Assembly (NCBI RefSeq): GCF_024704725.1
Contig: NZ_JALIQS010000005.1
Coordinates: forward strand, 62,001 to 126,000
Length of the DNA stretch: 64,000 nucleotides
From: Shinella sp. CPCC 101442
GTDB lineage: Bacteria > Pseudomonadota > Alphaproteobacteria > Rhizobiales > Rhizobiaceae
Reading direction: 5' to 3'
Shown here: in pieces, positions 31,406-39,951 of the stretch
Numbering within the stretch: the stretch's first letter is position 1
Layout: every line of letters begins with the position of its first letter
Program-made: the position numbers and the translations under genes
The notes under the pieces: generated by a model
Told to the model about the DNA's origin: nothing
Database searches by the model: none
What the model saw: only the letters and a program-made list of their open reading frames with translations

Positions 31406-32221
31406 TCAATAGGGTCCGGTGCGGGAGGTGTGTATCTCGTATGTGTGCAGGGCTTCGTCCGCATTCAACCGCGAAAAGATCGGCGCAAGGCGGTCGACCC
31501 AGCTGACAATCCCGATTTCGTCGCCGATTTCGTCCTGGCGGATCTCGATGAGGGCGTGAGCAATGCCTGATATCATGCAATGGCGGAACATGGTGTCGCC
31601 GCGCAGCGCCCCGTCATACGGCTCGTTGTCGCCGACCCTGACATCGCCGAGGCCTTCCAGTTCGCAAAGCAGCGGGCCGACGGCGCGATGGTCACTGTCC
31701 CACAGCACCGTTACCTGCCAGGGGCGCGAAACGCCTTTCCAGGCGGGCGTGAAGGAATGCATGGACATGACGAGCGGCGCCTTGCCCGTTCGTTCCGCCA
31801 CCGCGCCGATCGTGCGGGACACGGCATCGTGATAGGGACGATGATAGGTATCGAGCCGGTATTGCCATTCTTCTGATGTGATTGGGTGATTGCCTGGAAT
31901 GATCGCACCGTCGGAAATACGCATGACGAGTGTCGGGTCGTCCTCGCCGCGGTTGGGGTCGATCAGAAGGCGGGAAAAACGGCTCATCACGACCGGCGCG
32001 TTCAGCCGGGCATTGAGGCCGCGCACCACGCCCTCGACACCGATATCGTAGGCGATGTGGCGCTCGAAGGCGCTTTCCGGCAGGCCGAGGCGGCCATAGC
32101 GTTCGGGCAGGAGATTGGTGGCGTGGTCCGCCAGGATGACGAGCCCGAGGGAGAGGTCGCCGTCGATGATCTCGAAGGAAGGATGGTTCTGCATGCCCTC
32201 TGCCGAAGTTGTGTCACTCAT
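31406..32221 (-). CDS. N-formylglutamate amidohydrolase family protein
   Basis: About 271 residues from the ATG at 32221 (MSDTTSAEGMQNHPSFEIID); other ATGs exist at 32236 and 32194, and the choice is not firm. Family motifs include LVILADHATNLLPERYG near the start, HIAYDIGVEGVVRGL, SRLLIDPNRGEDDPTL and SMHSFTPAWKG. Characterised relatives hydrolyse N-formylglutamate in histidine breakdown, but no hut gene is nearby, so the substrate is uncertain. Confidence 0.85.
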   Translation of the reverse strand: MSDTTSAEGMQNHPSFEIIDGDLSLGLVILADHATNLLPERYGRLGLPESAFERHIAYDIGVEGVVRGLNARLNAPVVMSRFSRLLIDPNRGEDDPTLVMRISDGAIIPGNHPITSEEWQYRLDTYHRPYHDAVSRTIGAVAERTGKAPLVMSMHSFTPAWKGVSRPWQVTVLWDSDHRAVGPLLCELEGLGDVRVGDNEPYDGALRGDTMFRHCMISGIAHALIEIRQDEIGDEIGIVSWVDRLAPIFSRLNADEALHTYEIHTSRTGPY

Positions 32222-32381
32222 CTCGACTGATCGCATGGGGCGATCCGGCCTGCAAGGCACGGGGCCTGCGGTTGCGGGAAAGATTCCATCTACTTTCGTG
32301 AAATTGTAATCGATTAGTGTTGCGTTGACATTCATGCCCCGTCGTCGCAAGAAAGCGCATATTCAAATCAACGGAGTTCCA

Positions 32382-32867
32382 TTGGAAGCCGTGCGAGCCA
32401 AGAGCCATAGCCCCTTCTTCCCGAAAGCCACGCGCCTTCTGCCGGCCGTCCTTTTCACCTGTGCGGGCTTCCTTGCCCTTTCCGTGCCCGGCGAGGCGAA
32501 AGCCGAGTTCCGTGTCTGCAACGGCACGCAGAACCTCGTCGGCGTCGCCATCGGCTACCGCGCCAAGGAAGGCTGGATGACCGAGGGCTGGTGGCAGGTG
32601 CCCGCCACGACCTGCGCCACGCTGATCGAAGGCGAGCTGCAGTCGCGCTACTACTATCTCTATGCCGAAGATGCCGCCCGCGGCGGCCGCTGGACCGGTG
32701 ACGTCAACATGTGCGTCGCCGAGAACGAGTTCAAGATCACCGGCGTGCAGGACTGCTTCGCACGCGGTTTCCAGCGCATGGGCTTCAAGGAATATGACAC
32801 GGGCCGACAGGGAAGCTGGATGGTGCAGCTTTCCGACACGCCAGGGACCCAGGAAAGCCAGAACTGA
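32382..32867 (+). CDS. DUF1036 exported protein
   Basis: About 161 residues if started at the TTG at 32382, five bases after AACGGAG; the frame is open from 32325. The signal peptide runs through LLPAVLFTCAGFLALSVPG to EAKA. The mature domain (FRVCNGTQNLVGVAIGYRAK, WWQVPATTCATLIEG, YYLYAEDA, CFARGF) has four regularly placed cysteines likely forming disulfides. DUF1036 is a periplasmic family of unknown function. Its stop overlaps the pyk start by one base, so pyk is translationally coupled to it. Confidence 0.85.
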   Translation: MEAVRAKSHSPFFPKATRLLPAVLFTCAGFLALSVPGEAKAEFRVCNGTQNLVGVAIGYRAKEGWMTEGWWQVPATTCATLIEGELQSRYYYLYAEDAARGGRWTGDVNMCVAENEFKITGVQDCFARGFQRMGFKEYDTGRQGSWMVQLSDTPGTQESQN

Positions 32868-34306
32868 TGAGACGGAACAGAAAAGTCAAAATCCTCGCCA
32901 CGCTCGGACCCGCATCGTCCGACGAGCAGATGATCCAGAAGCTGCATGAGGCCGGGGCAGACCTGTTCCGCATCAATATGAGCCATGCGAGCCACGACGT
33001 GATGCGCATGCTGATCAGCCGCATCCGCGCCGTGGAAGCCCGTTGTGGACGCCCCATCGGCATCCTCGCCGACCTTCAGGGTCCGAAGCTGCGCGTCGGC
33101 AAGTTCGCCAACGGCTCGGAAGAGCTGAAACCCGGCCAGACCTTCACGCTCGACAACAAGGACGTGCCTGGCGACAACACCCGCGTCTTCCTGCCCCATC
33201 CGGAAATCCTCGAAGCCGTCAAGCCCGGCCATCGCCTGCTGATCGACGACGGCAAGCTGCACCTGCGCGCCGAGAGCGCCGACGGCAAGTCGATCGTCTG
33301 CACCGTCGTTTCCGGCACCAAGATTTCCGACCGCAAGGGCGTCAGCCTGCCCGACACGCTGCTTGGCGTCGGCGCGCTGACTGAAAAGGACCGTGTCGAC
33401 CTCGATGCGGTTCTGGCAACCGGCAGCGTCGACTGGGTCGCGCTCTCCTTCATCCAGCGTCCGGAAGACCTCGCCGAAGTGCGCAAGATCTCGCGCGGCC
33501 GCGTCGGCCTGATGTCGAAGATCGAAAAGCCGCAGGCCATCGAGCGCATCGACGAGATCATCGAACTCTCGGATGCCCTGATGGTCGCCCGCGGCGACCT
33601 CGGCGTGGAAATGCCGCTGGAAGCCGTTCCGGGCCTGCAGAAGCAGCTTATCCGCGCTAGCCGCCGCGCCGGCAAGCCGGTCGTCGTGGCGACGCAGATG
33701 CTGGAATCGATGATCTCGGCCCCGGTGCCGACACGCGCCGAAGTCTCCGACGTGGCGACCGCCGTCTTCGAAGGCGCCGACGCCATCATGCTGTCGGCTG
33801 AATCCGCTTCGGGCGACTATCCGGTCGAAGCCGTCTCCACCATGGCCTCCATCGCCAGCAAGGTCGAGCTCGACCCGCACTATCCGGGCATCATCTACGC
33901 GCAGCGTACGCCCCCGGAGGCTACCGGCGCCGACGCGATCTCGCTTGCGGCCCACCAGATTGCCGAGACGCTGAAGCTCGCCGCCATCGTCTGTTACACC
34001 TCGTCGGGTACGACGGGCCTGCGTGCTGCCCGCGAGCGGCCGGAAGTGCCGATCCTGGCGCTCTCGCCGGTCATCGAGACAGCGCGTCGCCTCTCCGTGG
34101 TCTGGGGCCTGCACTGCGTCGTCACCGGCGATGCGGAAGACCTTGACGACATGGTGAACCGCGCCTGCCGCATCGTCGTGACGGAAGAGTTCGGCAAGCC
34201 GGGTGACCGTATCATCATCTCGGCCGGTGTGCCGCTGCGCACGCCCGGCGGCACGAACATGCTGCGCATCGCCTATATCGGCGCCGACGGCGTCAGCGGC
34301 ATCTGA
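32867..34306 (+). CDS. pyk: Pyruvate kinase
   Basis: A 479-residue enzyme converting phosphoenolpyruvate and ADP to pyruvate and ATP. Motifs: KILATLGPASSDEQMIQKLH at the N-terminus, MSHASHDV, LADLQGPKLRVG, the active-site lysine in SKIEKPQAIERID and MVARGDLGVEMPLEAVPGLQ. The C-terminal allosteric domain is complete. It is coupled to the DUF1036 gene and ends in a strong UUCG hairpin lying in the tail of the convergent hydrolase gene. Confidence 0.97.
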   Translation: MRRNRKVKILATLGPASSDEQMIQKLHEAGADLFRINMSHASHDVMRMLISRIRAVEARCGRPIGILADLQGPKLRVGKFANGSEELKPGQTFTLDNKDVPGDNTRVFLPHPEILEAVKPGHRLLIDDGKLHLRAESADGKSIVCTVVSGTKISDRKGVSLPDTLLGVGALTEKDRVDLDAVLATGSVDWVALSFIQRPEDLAEVRKISRGRVGLMSKIEKPQAIERIDEIIELSDALMVARGDLGVEMPLEAVPGLQKQLIRASRRAGKPVVVATQMLESMISAPVPTRAEVSDVATAVFEGADAIMLSAESASGDYPVEAVSTMASIASKVELDPHYPGIIYAQRTPPEATGADAISLAAHQIAETLKLAAIVCYTSSGTTGLRAARERPEVPILALSPVIETARRLSVVWGLHCVVTGDAEDLDDMVNRACRIVVTEEFGKPGDRIIISAGVPLRTPGGTNMLRIAYIGADGVSGI

Positions 34307-34313
34307 GTCCCGC

Positions 34314-35342
34314 TTATCTTTCGTGATCCTTTGCAAGGCGGGCTTCGGCCCGCCTTGCTGATTCCTGGAGGTCGCGGTCACGCCCCGCGATCGTCTCCAG
34401 CGCCTCGACGGCAAGGTCCGTCACCACGTAATCCGGCTTGTGACCGAGATTGCGGATCCAGACGAGCTCCGATCCCGCAATATCGCGCGCCAGCCCTCGC
34501 GAATGGATTTCCTCATAGACGACGCCATCGGTGTCGCCGGTGATGATCACCGTCGGCGTGTGGATTTCATGATATCGCGGCTGCACGCGGCGGACATATT
34601 CCAGGAGGTTGGCGACGTCGGTGGCGTTGTTGCGGAAGGCGGCGGGACGCAGCACCAGTGCGGGTGCGGTCGCCGCGATATAGTCGTCCGGACGAGGGTT
34701 GGGCGCAAAGACGAAATGCGTGCCGCTCTCGATGCGTGACAAGCCCACCGGCAGCGCTAGGACGCGCGTGAACAGCCAGCCGATATAGGGTGCCTTGGCA
34801 AGATCGTAGTACCAGTCGACTCCGCCCGGCCAGGGATGGGTCGCAGGCGCAAGGAAGAGCAGACCGGCGGTCTTGTCCGGATGCTCCAGCGCGAAGCTTG
34901 CCGCTATGGCGCCGCCAAAGGAATGAGCGACGATGATCGCCTTGTCGATGCCCCTTTTTTCCATGAGGCGCGCGATGGCATGGGCCTGACCGTCCGGCCA
35001 GGCATTCTCGGGCCCGCCGCGCTCGGAATAGCCGTGGCCCGGTCGGTCGAGAAAGAGCAGGGTTGCGCGGCCTTCGAGCCTGGCGCGGAAGGCATGCATC
35101 TGGTCGCGCAGGTTGCCGCTGGCGCCGTGGATGAACACGATGGGCGGCAGGTCGGCTTTTTCGCCGTCAGGGACCAGCACGCTGTTCATGCGCAAGCCGC
35201 CGACATCGATCAGTTCGCCTGCATTGGGAAATTGTTGCTCGATGGCGCGTGCCTTCCAGGCCGTGAAAGCGTAGCCGGCGAGCGCGAGGGCGAAGGGAGC
35301 GGCGAGGAGGATTGTCAGCATGAGGCGGAGCGGGGAGGGCAA
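34314..35342 (-). CDS. Alpha/beta hydrolase, membrane-anchored
   Basis: A 342-residue protein with an N-terminal membrane segment or signal (MPSPLRLMLTILLAAPFALA). The alpha/beta hydrolase fold follows: oxyanion-hole region VFIHGASGNLRDQM, nucleophile in VAHSFGGAIAASF, acid region VIITGDTDGVVYEE and catalytic His in IRNLGHKPDYV. The nucleophile elbow is A-H-S-F-G, close to the usual GxSxG. The substrate is unknown. It converges on pyk. Confidence 0.87.
   Translation of the reverse strand: MPSPLRLMLTILLAAPFALALAGYAFTAWKARAIEQQFPNAGELIDVGGLRMNSVLVPDGEKADLPPIVFIHGASGNLRDQMHAFRARLEGRATLLFLDRPGHGYSERGGPENAWPDGQAHAIARLMEKRGIDKAIIVAHSFGGAIAASFALEHPDKTAGLLFLAPATHPWPGGVDWYYDLAKAPYIGWLFTRVLALPVGLSRIESGTHFVFAPNPRPDDYIAATAPALVLRPAAFRNNATDVANLLEYVRRVQPRYHEIHTPTVIITGDTDGVVYEEIHSRGLARDIAGSELVWIRNLGHKPDYVVTDLAVEALETIAGRDRDLQESARRAEARLAKDHER
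34333..34358 (+). terminator. UUCG hairpin at the end of pyk, inside the opposing gene
   Basis: A perfect 11-bp stem (34333-34343 with 34348-34358) is closed by a C(TTCG)G tetraloop, 27 bases past the pyk stop. There is no T-run, so it may stabilise the 3' end rather than terminate. Confidence 0.5.
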
Positions 35343-35414
35343 GGAGGGGTCCGGTCTTCGACGTCGAATAAACGATCTACGCAGGTGGCGCCATGCCGGT
35401 TCACCTGAACGGTC

Positions 35415-36023
35415 TCAGGTGCGCTGACCGGTCAGCTTCTCTGCCAGATCGCCCATTTCCTTCTGCGCCTGCCGTTCGGTCGGGTAGACCTCGAGGAAAC
35501 GCTCCCAGGCTTTCATCGCAAGCTCGTCACGGCCGCTCTGCGAAAGAATGGCGGCCATGCCGGCGAGCGCGCCGAAGTGGCGGGGTTCGATCTTCAGCAC
35601 CTGGTTGATGTCGGACATCGACTTGCGATAGTTGCCCATCTTGAAATGCAGCGTCGCCCGGCGGTTCCAGCCTTCGACATAGTCGGGCCTGAGGCGAATC
35701 GCCTCGTCGAGGAAATCGAGCGCGGCGGCATTCTTGTCCTCGACCATGGCCGTATCGGCCCACTGGATCAGGAGATTGATGCTGGCGCTGCCCGAGTCCT
35801 GCCATTCGCGGCGGATCTGGTTGGCGACGCCGGTGGCGGCGTCGGGGTCGGCCTCGCGCTTCAGTTCGCCGAAAAGCTTGTCCAGCCGCTGGGCTTGCGT
35901 GGTGAACGTGCCTGAAGACGAATCGAGCGAAGCCTTGTCCGCCGACTGCGCGAGGGCAACCGATGGCGCGGACACAGCGAGGGAAAGGGAACAGCAAAGT
36001 GCCGAAAGCATGAAAAAGCGCAT
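35415..36023 (-). CDS. Exported tetratricopeptide-repeat protein
   Basis: About 202 residues from the ATG at 36023 (MRFFMLSALCCSLSLAVSA, signal peptide ending VALAQ). A TTG at 36059 or an ATG at 36011 are alternatives. TPR-like helices fill residues ~85-190 (AALDFLDEAIRLRPDYVEGW, NRRATLHFKMGNYRKSMSDI, AWERFLEVYPTERQAQ). It is a likely periplasmic protein-interaction module. Its start codon sits inside the 3' arm of a terminator-like hairpin. Confidence 0.87.
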   Translation of the reverse strand: MRFFMLSALCCSLSLAVSAPSVALAQSADKASLDSSSGTFTTQAQRLDKLFGELKREADPDAATGVANQIRREWQDSGSASINLLIQWADTAMVEDKNAAALDFLDEAIRLRPDYVEGWNRRATLHFKMGNYRKSMSDINQVLKIEPRHFGALAGMAAILSQSGRDELAMKAWERFLEVYPTERQAQKEMGDLAEKLTGQRT

Positions 36024-36049
36024 GGCGGTTATGGTAAACCGCCATGCGC
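36018..36049 (-). terminator. Terminator-like hairpin overlapping the TPR gene start
   Basis: A perfect 13-bp inverted repeat GCGCATGGCGGTT / AACCGCCATGCGC with a 6-base loop is followed, on the minus strand, by TTTTT. It lies 68 bp after rpmJ and covers the ATG of the TPR gene. It can end the rpmJ transcript, or gate expression of the TPR gene. Confidence 0.75.
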
Positions 36050-36116
36050 CGAACTTCAATTTGTTATTTCTCGATCAACACTGTCCTCGACAAGGACAGG
36101 CAACCGCGACGCCGTA

Positions 36117-36242
36117 TCAGCCCTGACGAGCCTTGAAGCGCGGGTTCTGCTTGTTGATGATGTAGATGCGGCCCTTGCGGCGAACAAGGCGGTTTTCGCG
36201 GTGGCGAGCCTTGAGCGACTTGAGCGAATTCTTGATCTTCAT
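36117..36242 (-). CDS. rpmJ: 50S ribosomal protein L36 (cysteine-free type)
   Basis: A 41-residue protein too short for routine ORF calling: it begins [20 protein letters not shown] and ends [12 protein letters not shown]. It matches the alphaproteobacterial L36 pattern. It has none of the zinc-binding Cys/His of the classical form, so it is the zinc-independent version. It is a single gene with its own predicted promoter at 36335-36363, a leader hairpin at 36296-36319 and a terminator at 36018-36049. Confidence 0.95.
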   Translation of the reverse strand: MKIKNSLKSLKARHRENRLVRRKGRIYIINKQNPRFKARQG

Positions 36243-36295
36243 TTTTCTGATCCGCGTATTGCAGGGCGACACGAGTTCGCCGGATTTCTTCAATC

Positions 36296-36319
36296 AAAAA
36301 CGCGCCGTTTCGGGCGCGC
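36296..36319 (-). terminator. Terminator-like hairpin after purK and within the predicted rpmJ leader
   Basis: Read on the minus strand, CGCGCC and GGCGCG form a 6-bp stem (36301-36306 with 36313-36318) with A/T extension, followed by TTTTTG. It can terminate purEK, but a predicted rpmJ promoter lies upstream of it. Confidence 0.7.
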
Positions 36320-36334
36320 TTTCACGTTGGCAGG

Positions 36335-36363
36335 CATGTAACCCGTGACATTTCCGCTGTCAA
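36335..36363 (-). promoter_or_regulatory. Predicted promoter of rpmJ
   Basis: On the minus strand a perfect TTGACA (36358-36363), 17 bp, then TACATG (36335-36340). The start would be near 36328, giving an 86-nt leader that contains the hairpin at 36296-36319. Confidence 0.5.
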
Positions 36364-36411
36364 CCATAGACGACGGGTTTTCCGCCTCCAAGGCCGGTTT
36401 TCCAGACCATC

Positions 36412-37470
36412 TCAGTCGAAAAGCTGGGTAATATGCCCCATTTTTCGGCCCGGACGGGCTTCCGTCTTGCCGTAGAGGTGGACAAGCACACCCGGCTTGG
36501 CGAGCCAGGCCGGCACGTCGTCGATGTCGTCGCCGATCAGATTCTGCATCACGCAGTCCGAATGGCGGCGCGGATCGCCGAGCATGTGGCCGGCGACGGC
36601 GCGGATATGTTGTTCGAACTGCGAGACCACGCAGGCCGCCTCCGTCCAGTGGCCGGAATTGTGTACGCGGGGTGCGATCTCGTTGGCGACGAGCCCGCCA
36701 TCCGCCAGAACGAAGAACTCGACGCCGATGACGCCGACATAGGCGAGGCTGTCCAGGATGGCGCGTGCCGCCTTGCGGGCCTGGTCCGCTGTCGCTTCTC
36801 CGATGCTCGCCGGCAGGGTCGAGGTGTGCAGGATGCCGTTGAGATGGATGTTTTCGGCCGGATCGTAGCAGGCGATGGTGCCGTCGCGATCGCGCGCGGC
36901 GATGATCGAGACCTCGCGTTCGAAGGGTACGAGGCTTTCGAGGATGAGCGGTACGCCGCCGAGCGCTTCGAAGGCGCCCTCGCGGCTTTCGGCCGGCGAG
37001 CGGAAGAGGCGCTGGCCCTTGCCGTCATAGCCGAGCCGGCGCGTCTTCAGGACGCCGACGGCGCCGAAGCGGTCGAGCGCGTCCTCAAGGTCGGCCTGAC
37101 TGTCGACGGCGGCGAAATCAGCGGTGAGAATACCGCAGTCGCGGATAAAGCTCTTTTCGACAAGGCGGTCCTGCGAGACTTCCAGCGCACGCGGCGGCGG
37201 ATAGACCGGGACGGCTTCTGCCAGTGCGGCCGCCGCAGCGACGGGCACGTTTTCGAATTCATAGGTCACGACGTCGCAGACGCGGGCAAGCTCGGTGAGT
37301 GCGTGCGCATCGTCATAGGCGGCTATGATCTGCGCGTTGGCGACCTGGGCTGCCGGACAATCGGCCTGCGGCTCGAGGATGACGGTGCGCAGGTTGAGGC
37401 GCGCAGCCGCCATGGCGAGCATGCGGCCGAGCTGGCCGCCGCCGATGATGCCGATGGTGCGCGCGCTCAT
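36412..37470 (-). CDS. purK: N5-carboxyaminoimidazole ribonucleotide synthase
   Basis: About 352 residues from the ATG at 37470 ([19 protein letters not shown]); it overlaps the purE stop by 4 bp (ATGA). An ATP-grasp enzyme carboxylating AIR with bicarbonate and ATP in purine synthesis. Motifs: [50 protein letters not shown]. It works with PurE, encoded directly upstream. Confidence 0.96.
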   Translation of the reverse strand: MSARTIGIIGGGQLGRMLAMAAARLNLRTVILEPQADCPAAQVANAQIIAAYDDAHALTELARVCDVVTYEFENVPVAAAAALAEAVPVYPPPRALEVSQDRLVEKSFIRDCGILTADFAAVDSQADLEDALDRFGAVGVLKTRRLGYDGKGQRLFRSPAESREGAFEALGGVPLILESLVPFEREVSIIAARDRDGTIACYDPAENIHLNGILHTSTLPASIGEATADQARKAARAILDSLAYVGVIGVEFFVLADGGLVANEIAPRVHNSGHWTEAACVVSQFEQHIRAVAGHMLGDPRRHSDCVMQNLIGDDIDDVPAWLAKPGVLVHLYGKTEARPGRKMGHITQLFD

Positions 37471-37970
37471 AGCGGGCCGTCCACGGGATATTCGGCAATG
37501 GCGTTGGACTGGTTCTCGCGCCATTCATCGAGGCGATGGGCAAGTTCCGGATCGTTGAGGGCGAGGACCGCGACCGCAAGAAGGGCTGCATTGACCGCGC
37601 CGGCCCTGCCGATGGCGAGCGTACCGACGGGAATGCCGGCCGGCATCTGCACGATGGAGAGCAGGCTGTCTTGGCCGGACAGGGCCTTTGACTGGACCGG
37701 CACGCCGAAGACCGGCAGCGGCGTCATGGCCGCGGCCATGCCGGGCAGATGGGCCGCACCGCCTGCGCCGGCGATGATGATCTTGAAGCCTTCCGCCTTG
37801 GCGCCGCGCGCGAAGCTATAGAGCCTGTCGGGCGTGCGGTGCGCCGAAATGATGCGGGCCTCGTAGTCGACGCCGAGCGCATCCAGTGTATCGGCCGCGT
37901 TCTTCATCGTCTCCCAGTCGGACTGGCTTCCCATGATGATGGCGACGGGGGGCGTTTCTGTGGTGTCCAA
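37467..37970 (-). CDS. purE: N5-CAIR mutase
   Basis: A 167-residue class I PurE that moves the carboxyl group of N5-CAIR to make CAIR. Motifs are [12 protein letters not shown] at the start, [20 protein letters not shown] and [20 protein letters not shown], with [20 protein letters not shown] further on. It is the first gene of the purEK pair, 15 bp after a DUF465 gene on the same strand. Confidence 0.97.
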   Translation of the reverse strand: MDTTETPPVAIIMGSQSDWETMKNAADTLDALGVDYEARIISAHRTPDRLYSFARGAKAEGFKIIIAGAGGAAHLPGMAAAMTPLPVFGVPVQSKALSGQDSLLSIVQMPAGIPVGTLAIGRAGAVNAALLAVAVLALNDPELAHRLDEWRENQSNAIAEYPVDGPL

Positions 37971-37985
37971 AGCGTCTCGTCCGGT

Positions 37986-38189
37986 TCAGGCGATGATATC
38001 GGGAATGATCTGATCTTCCAGCTTGGAAAGCTTGTCCTTGAGGATCAGTTTCTTCTTTTTCATGCGCTGGATTTTGAGGGCTTCGCAGCCGACCTGGATC
38101 ATGGCGTTGATTGCAGCGTCGTAGTCTTCATGTTCCTGGCGAAGCCGCGCGGCGGCAAGCCGCATTTCAGCCTGTTCCTGGTCTGCCAT
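37986..38189 (-). CDS. DUF465 (YdcH-like) small protein
   Basis: A 67-residue helical protein (MADQEQAEMRLAAARLRQEH, then LKIQRMKKKKLILKDKLSKL). DUF465 proteins are short coiled-coil proteins of unknown function. It lies just upstream of purE on the same strand and may be co-transcribed. A second DUF465 gene starts 215 bp away in the opposite direction. Confidence 0.85.
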   Translation of the reverse strand: MADQEQAEMRLAAARLRQEHEDYDAAINAMIQVGCEALKIQRMKKKKLILKDKLSKLEDQIIPDIIA

Positions 38190-38403
38190 GCTTTAGTTCC
38201 CCGTCGTCGGAAACAGCGGTTTGCCCGTCTGTCCCAGTCTGTAGAGGGTGCTCCTACCACGAAACCCCTGGTAACGGGAAGTTATCCCTTGCCACGTTTT
38301 CGCCTTCGACAAATGAAAAATGACATGGCACACTGGTTCTGTTGCAACCTGGATCATCCGGCACGCAAGTGACCGGGTGCAAGCAAAAGGAAGGAACTGT
38401 CAC

Positions 38404-38577
38404 ATGACGATTGAGGCCCATCTGGCTACGCTCGAAAAGAAGCATTTTGCTCTTGAAGAAGAGCTCCATGCTGCGATCAAAAGGCCCTCTTCGGAGGATG
38501 AGACGATTGCAGACATCAAGCGTCGCAAGCTGCGCATCAAGGACGAGATCGAGCGTATTCGCTCCTCAGCCCACTGA
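38404..38577 (+). CDS. DUF465 (YdcH-like) small protein, second copy
   Basis: A 57-residue protein from the ATG at 38404, preceded by AAGGAAGGAA; the frame is open upstream but without a ribosome site. It is helical: MTIEAHLATLEKKHFALEEE, then ADIKRRKLRIKDEIERIR. It is related to, but clearly diverged from, the neighbour at 37986-38189. Function unknown. Confidence 0.87.
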   Translation: MTIEAHLATLEKKHFALEEELHAAIKRPSSEDETIADIKRRKLRIKDEIERIRSSAH

Positions 38578-38704
38578 AACGACAGGGATTTTTCCAAAAG
38601 GATTATAGGGAGGCAAGTCGCGGAACAGATGGTCCGTATGGGAGGACCGGGGTAGGAGCCCATTTCGCGAAACCGCTTCCGAAAATGAAATCATAGATGT
38701 CGTG

Positions 38705-38745
38705 ACGCCCTGGCAAACCGGAAGGTCTGCCGGGGCGTTCTATTT
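38705..38745 (+). terminator. Terminator downstream of the second DUF465 gene
   Basis: An 11-bp stem with one G-T wobble (38705-38715 with 38728-38738) is followed by TCTATTTC, about 130 bases after the stop. The intervening 38578-38704 holds GGTCC/GGACC and Shine-Dalgarno-like GGGAGG motifs but no convincing gene. Confidence 0.55.
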
Positions 38746-38764
38746 CAAAATGGGACGATGAGGC

Positions 38765-39025
38765 TTACGACCAGAACTGGTCGAGCCAGAGATTGAGCCG
38801 GTCGAAACCCTTGGCGTTGATGGCATAGACACGTTTCGTGCCCTGGGCCTTCACGCTGACGAGGTTGGAATCGAGCAGTGCTTTCAGGTGCTGGGAGACT
38901 GCTGGGCGGCTGATCGGCAGGCCTTCGGAGAGTTCGTTGACCGTGCGCGGCGCGCGGCGCAGCTCTTCCAGCAGGAACCTGCGGTTGGGGTCGGCAATCG
39001 CAGCAAAGGGATCCGGGTGCGCCAT
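38765..39025 (-). CDS. ArsR-family winged-helix transcriptional regulator
   Basis: An 86-residue minimal regulator: DPFAAIADPNRRFLLEELRR, then TVNELSEGLPISRPAVSQHL as recognition helix and KAQGTKRVYAINAKG in the wing. No metal-binding cysteines are seen, so a metal sensor is unlikely. It resembles the small ArsR type often controlling a neighbouring gene; the TauE-like permease lies 62 bp upstream on the same strand. Confidence 0.9.
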   Translation of the reverse strand: MAHPDPFAAIADPNRRFLLEELRRAPRTVNELSEGLPISRPAVSQHLKALLDSNLVSVKAQGTKRVYAINAKGFDRLNLWLDQFWS

Positions 39026-39087
39026 GGCCGAACGCTATGGCAAAGCAGCATTAGCGGCAAGTATTTTGTGCGGTGCGAAGTAAACCG

Positions 39088-39858
39088 TCAGAGAAAGGCG
39101 ACCACGCCGTCATAGACGAGCTTCAGGCCGGCGATCAGCGCCATGGAATACATGAAGGGATAGAACACGTCCGGCCTCATGCGCTTGACCATGAAACCGC
39201 CGAAGGCCGTGGCGACGATAGCGAGCGGCACGAGCGTGGCCGAAATGGCGAGGTTCGTCGTGTCGAGCTGCCCGAGTGCAAAATAGGGCCCGAGCTTGAT
39301 GACGTTGAGGATGGCGAAGAAGCGGACGGCAGCACCCGTATAGTCGCGCGGTGGCAGCTTCAGCGGCAGGCCGTAGACCTGGAAGGGCGCGCCGCCGGCA
39401 TGCGCCACGAAGCTGCCATAGCCGGAAAGCGTGCCGAAAAAGGCGGCGGGAACGAGCCGGTGCGGCTTCGGCGCGATGACATAGCCGTGCCGGACGCGCC
39501 AGGAATTGTAGAAGTAGCGCAGCACGAAGAGCACGGTGATGAGGCCGATGATCAGGCGCAGCGCATCGCGCGGCACATAGGCCGACGTCGCCCAGCCGAT
39601 GGCGATGCCGAGAAGCGCGCCCGGCAACAGCATCTTCAGGAGCGGGCGGTTGTTGTGTTCGCGCCAGATCCAGAGCGACACGCAGTCCATCACCACCAGG
39701 ATCGGCAGGAGGATTGCGGCGGCCTGCACAGGTGGCACGGCCATCGCCAGCAGCGGCACGCCCATCAGGGCGAGTGCCTCGCCCATGCCGCCCTTCGTCA
39801 GGCCGACCAGGAGAACTGCAGGGATGGCGGCATAATAAATCGACGGGTCGATGGACAT
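39088..39858 (-). CDS. TauE/SafE-family membrane permease
   Basis: A 256-residue integral membrane protein with about eight hydrophobic segments (IYYAAIPAVLLVGLTKGGMG at the start, FGTLSGYGSFVAHAGGAPFQ in the middle). The GxxxGGG-like motifs of TauE/SafE sulfite/organosulfonate exporters are visible. The actual substrate cannot be told. It is upstream of the ArsR gene and may share its transcript. Confidence 0.9.
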   Translation of the reverse strand: MSIDPSIYYAAIPAVLLVGLTKGGMGEALALMGVPLLAMAVPPVQAAAILLPILVVMDCVSLWIWREHNNRPLLKMLLPGALLGIAIGWATSAYVPRDALRLIIGLITVLFVLRYFYNSWRVRHGYVIAPKPHRLVPAAFFGTLSGYGSFVAHAGGAPFQVYGLPLKLPPRDYTGAAVRFFAILNVIKLGPYFALGQLDTTNLAISATLVPLAIVATAFGGFMVKRMRPDVFYPFMYSMALIAGLKLVYDGVVAFL

Positions 39859-39951
39859 GGAAGGCGATTGATCCTGTTCGTTCTTCCGTCTATCCGCTTT
39901 GATCTGTTATGACGAGCCTAGAGCGCCGCAATTCAAGGAAAGTGCCCATCC

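Noticed and set aside
38332-38350. Sigma-54-like TGGCAC ... TTGCA
   Set aside because: The GG to GC spacing is about 15 bases instead of 10.
38629-38655. Eight-codon ORF (MVRMGGPG)
   Set aside because: The nearest Shine-Dalgarno-like sequence is too far upstream, and the ORF is too short to judge.
39859-39951. TPP riboswitch before the thiE-like gene
   Set aside because: The gap is only about 90 bp and no THI-box core (CUGAGA with ACYUGA) is present.
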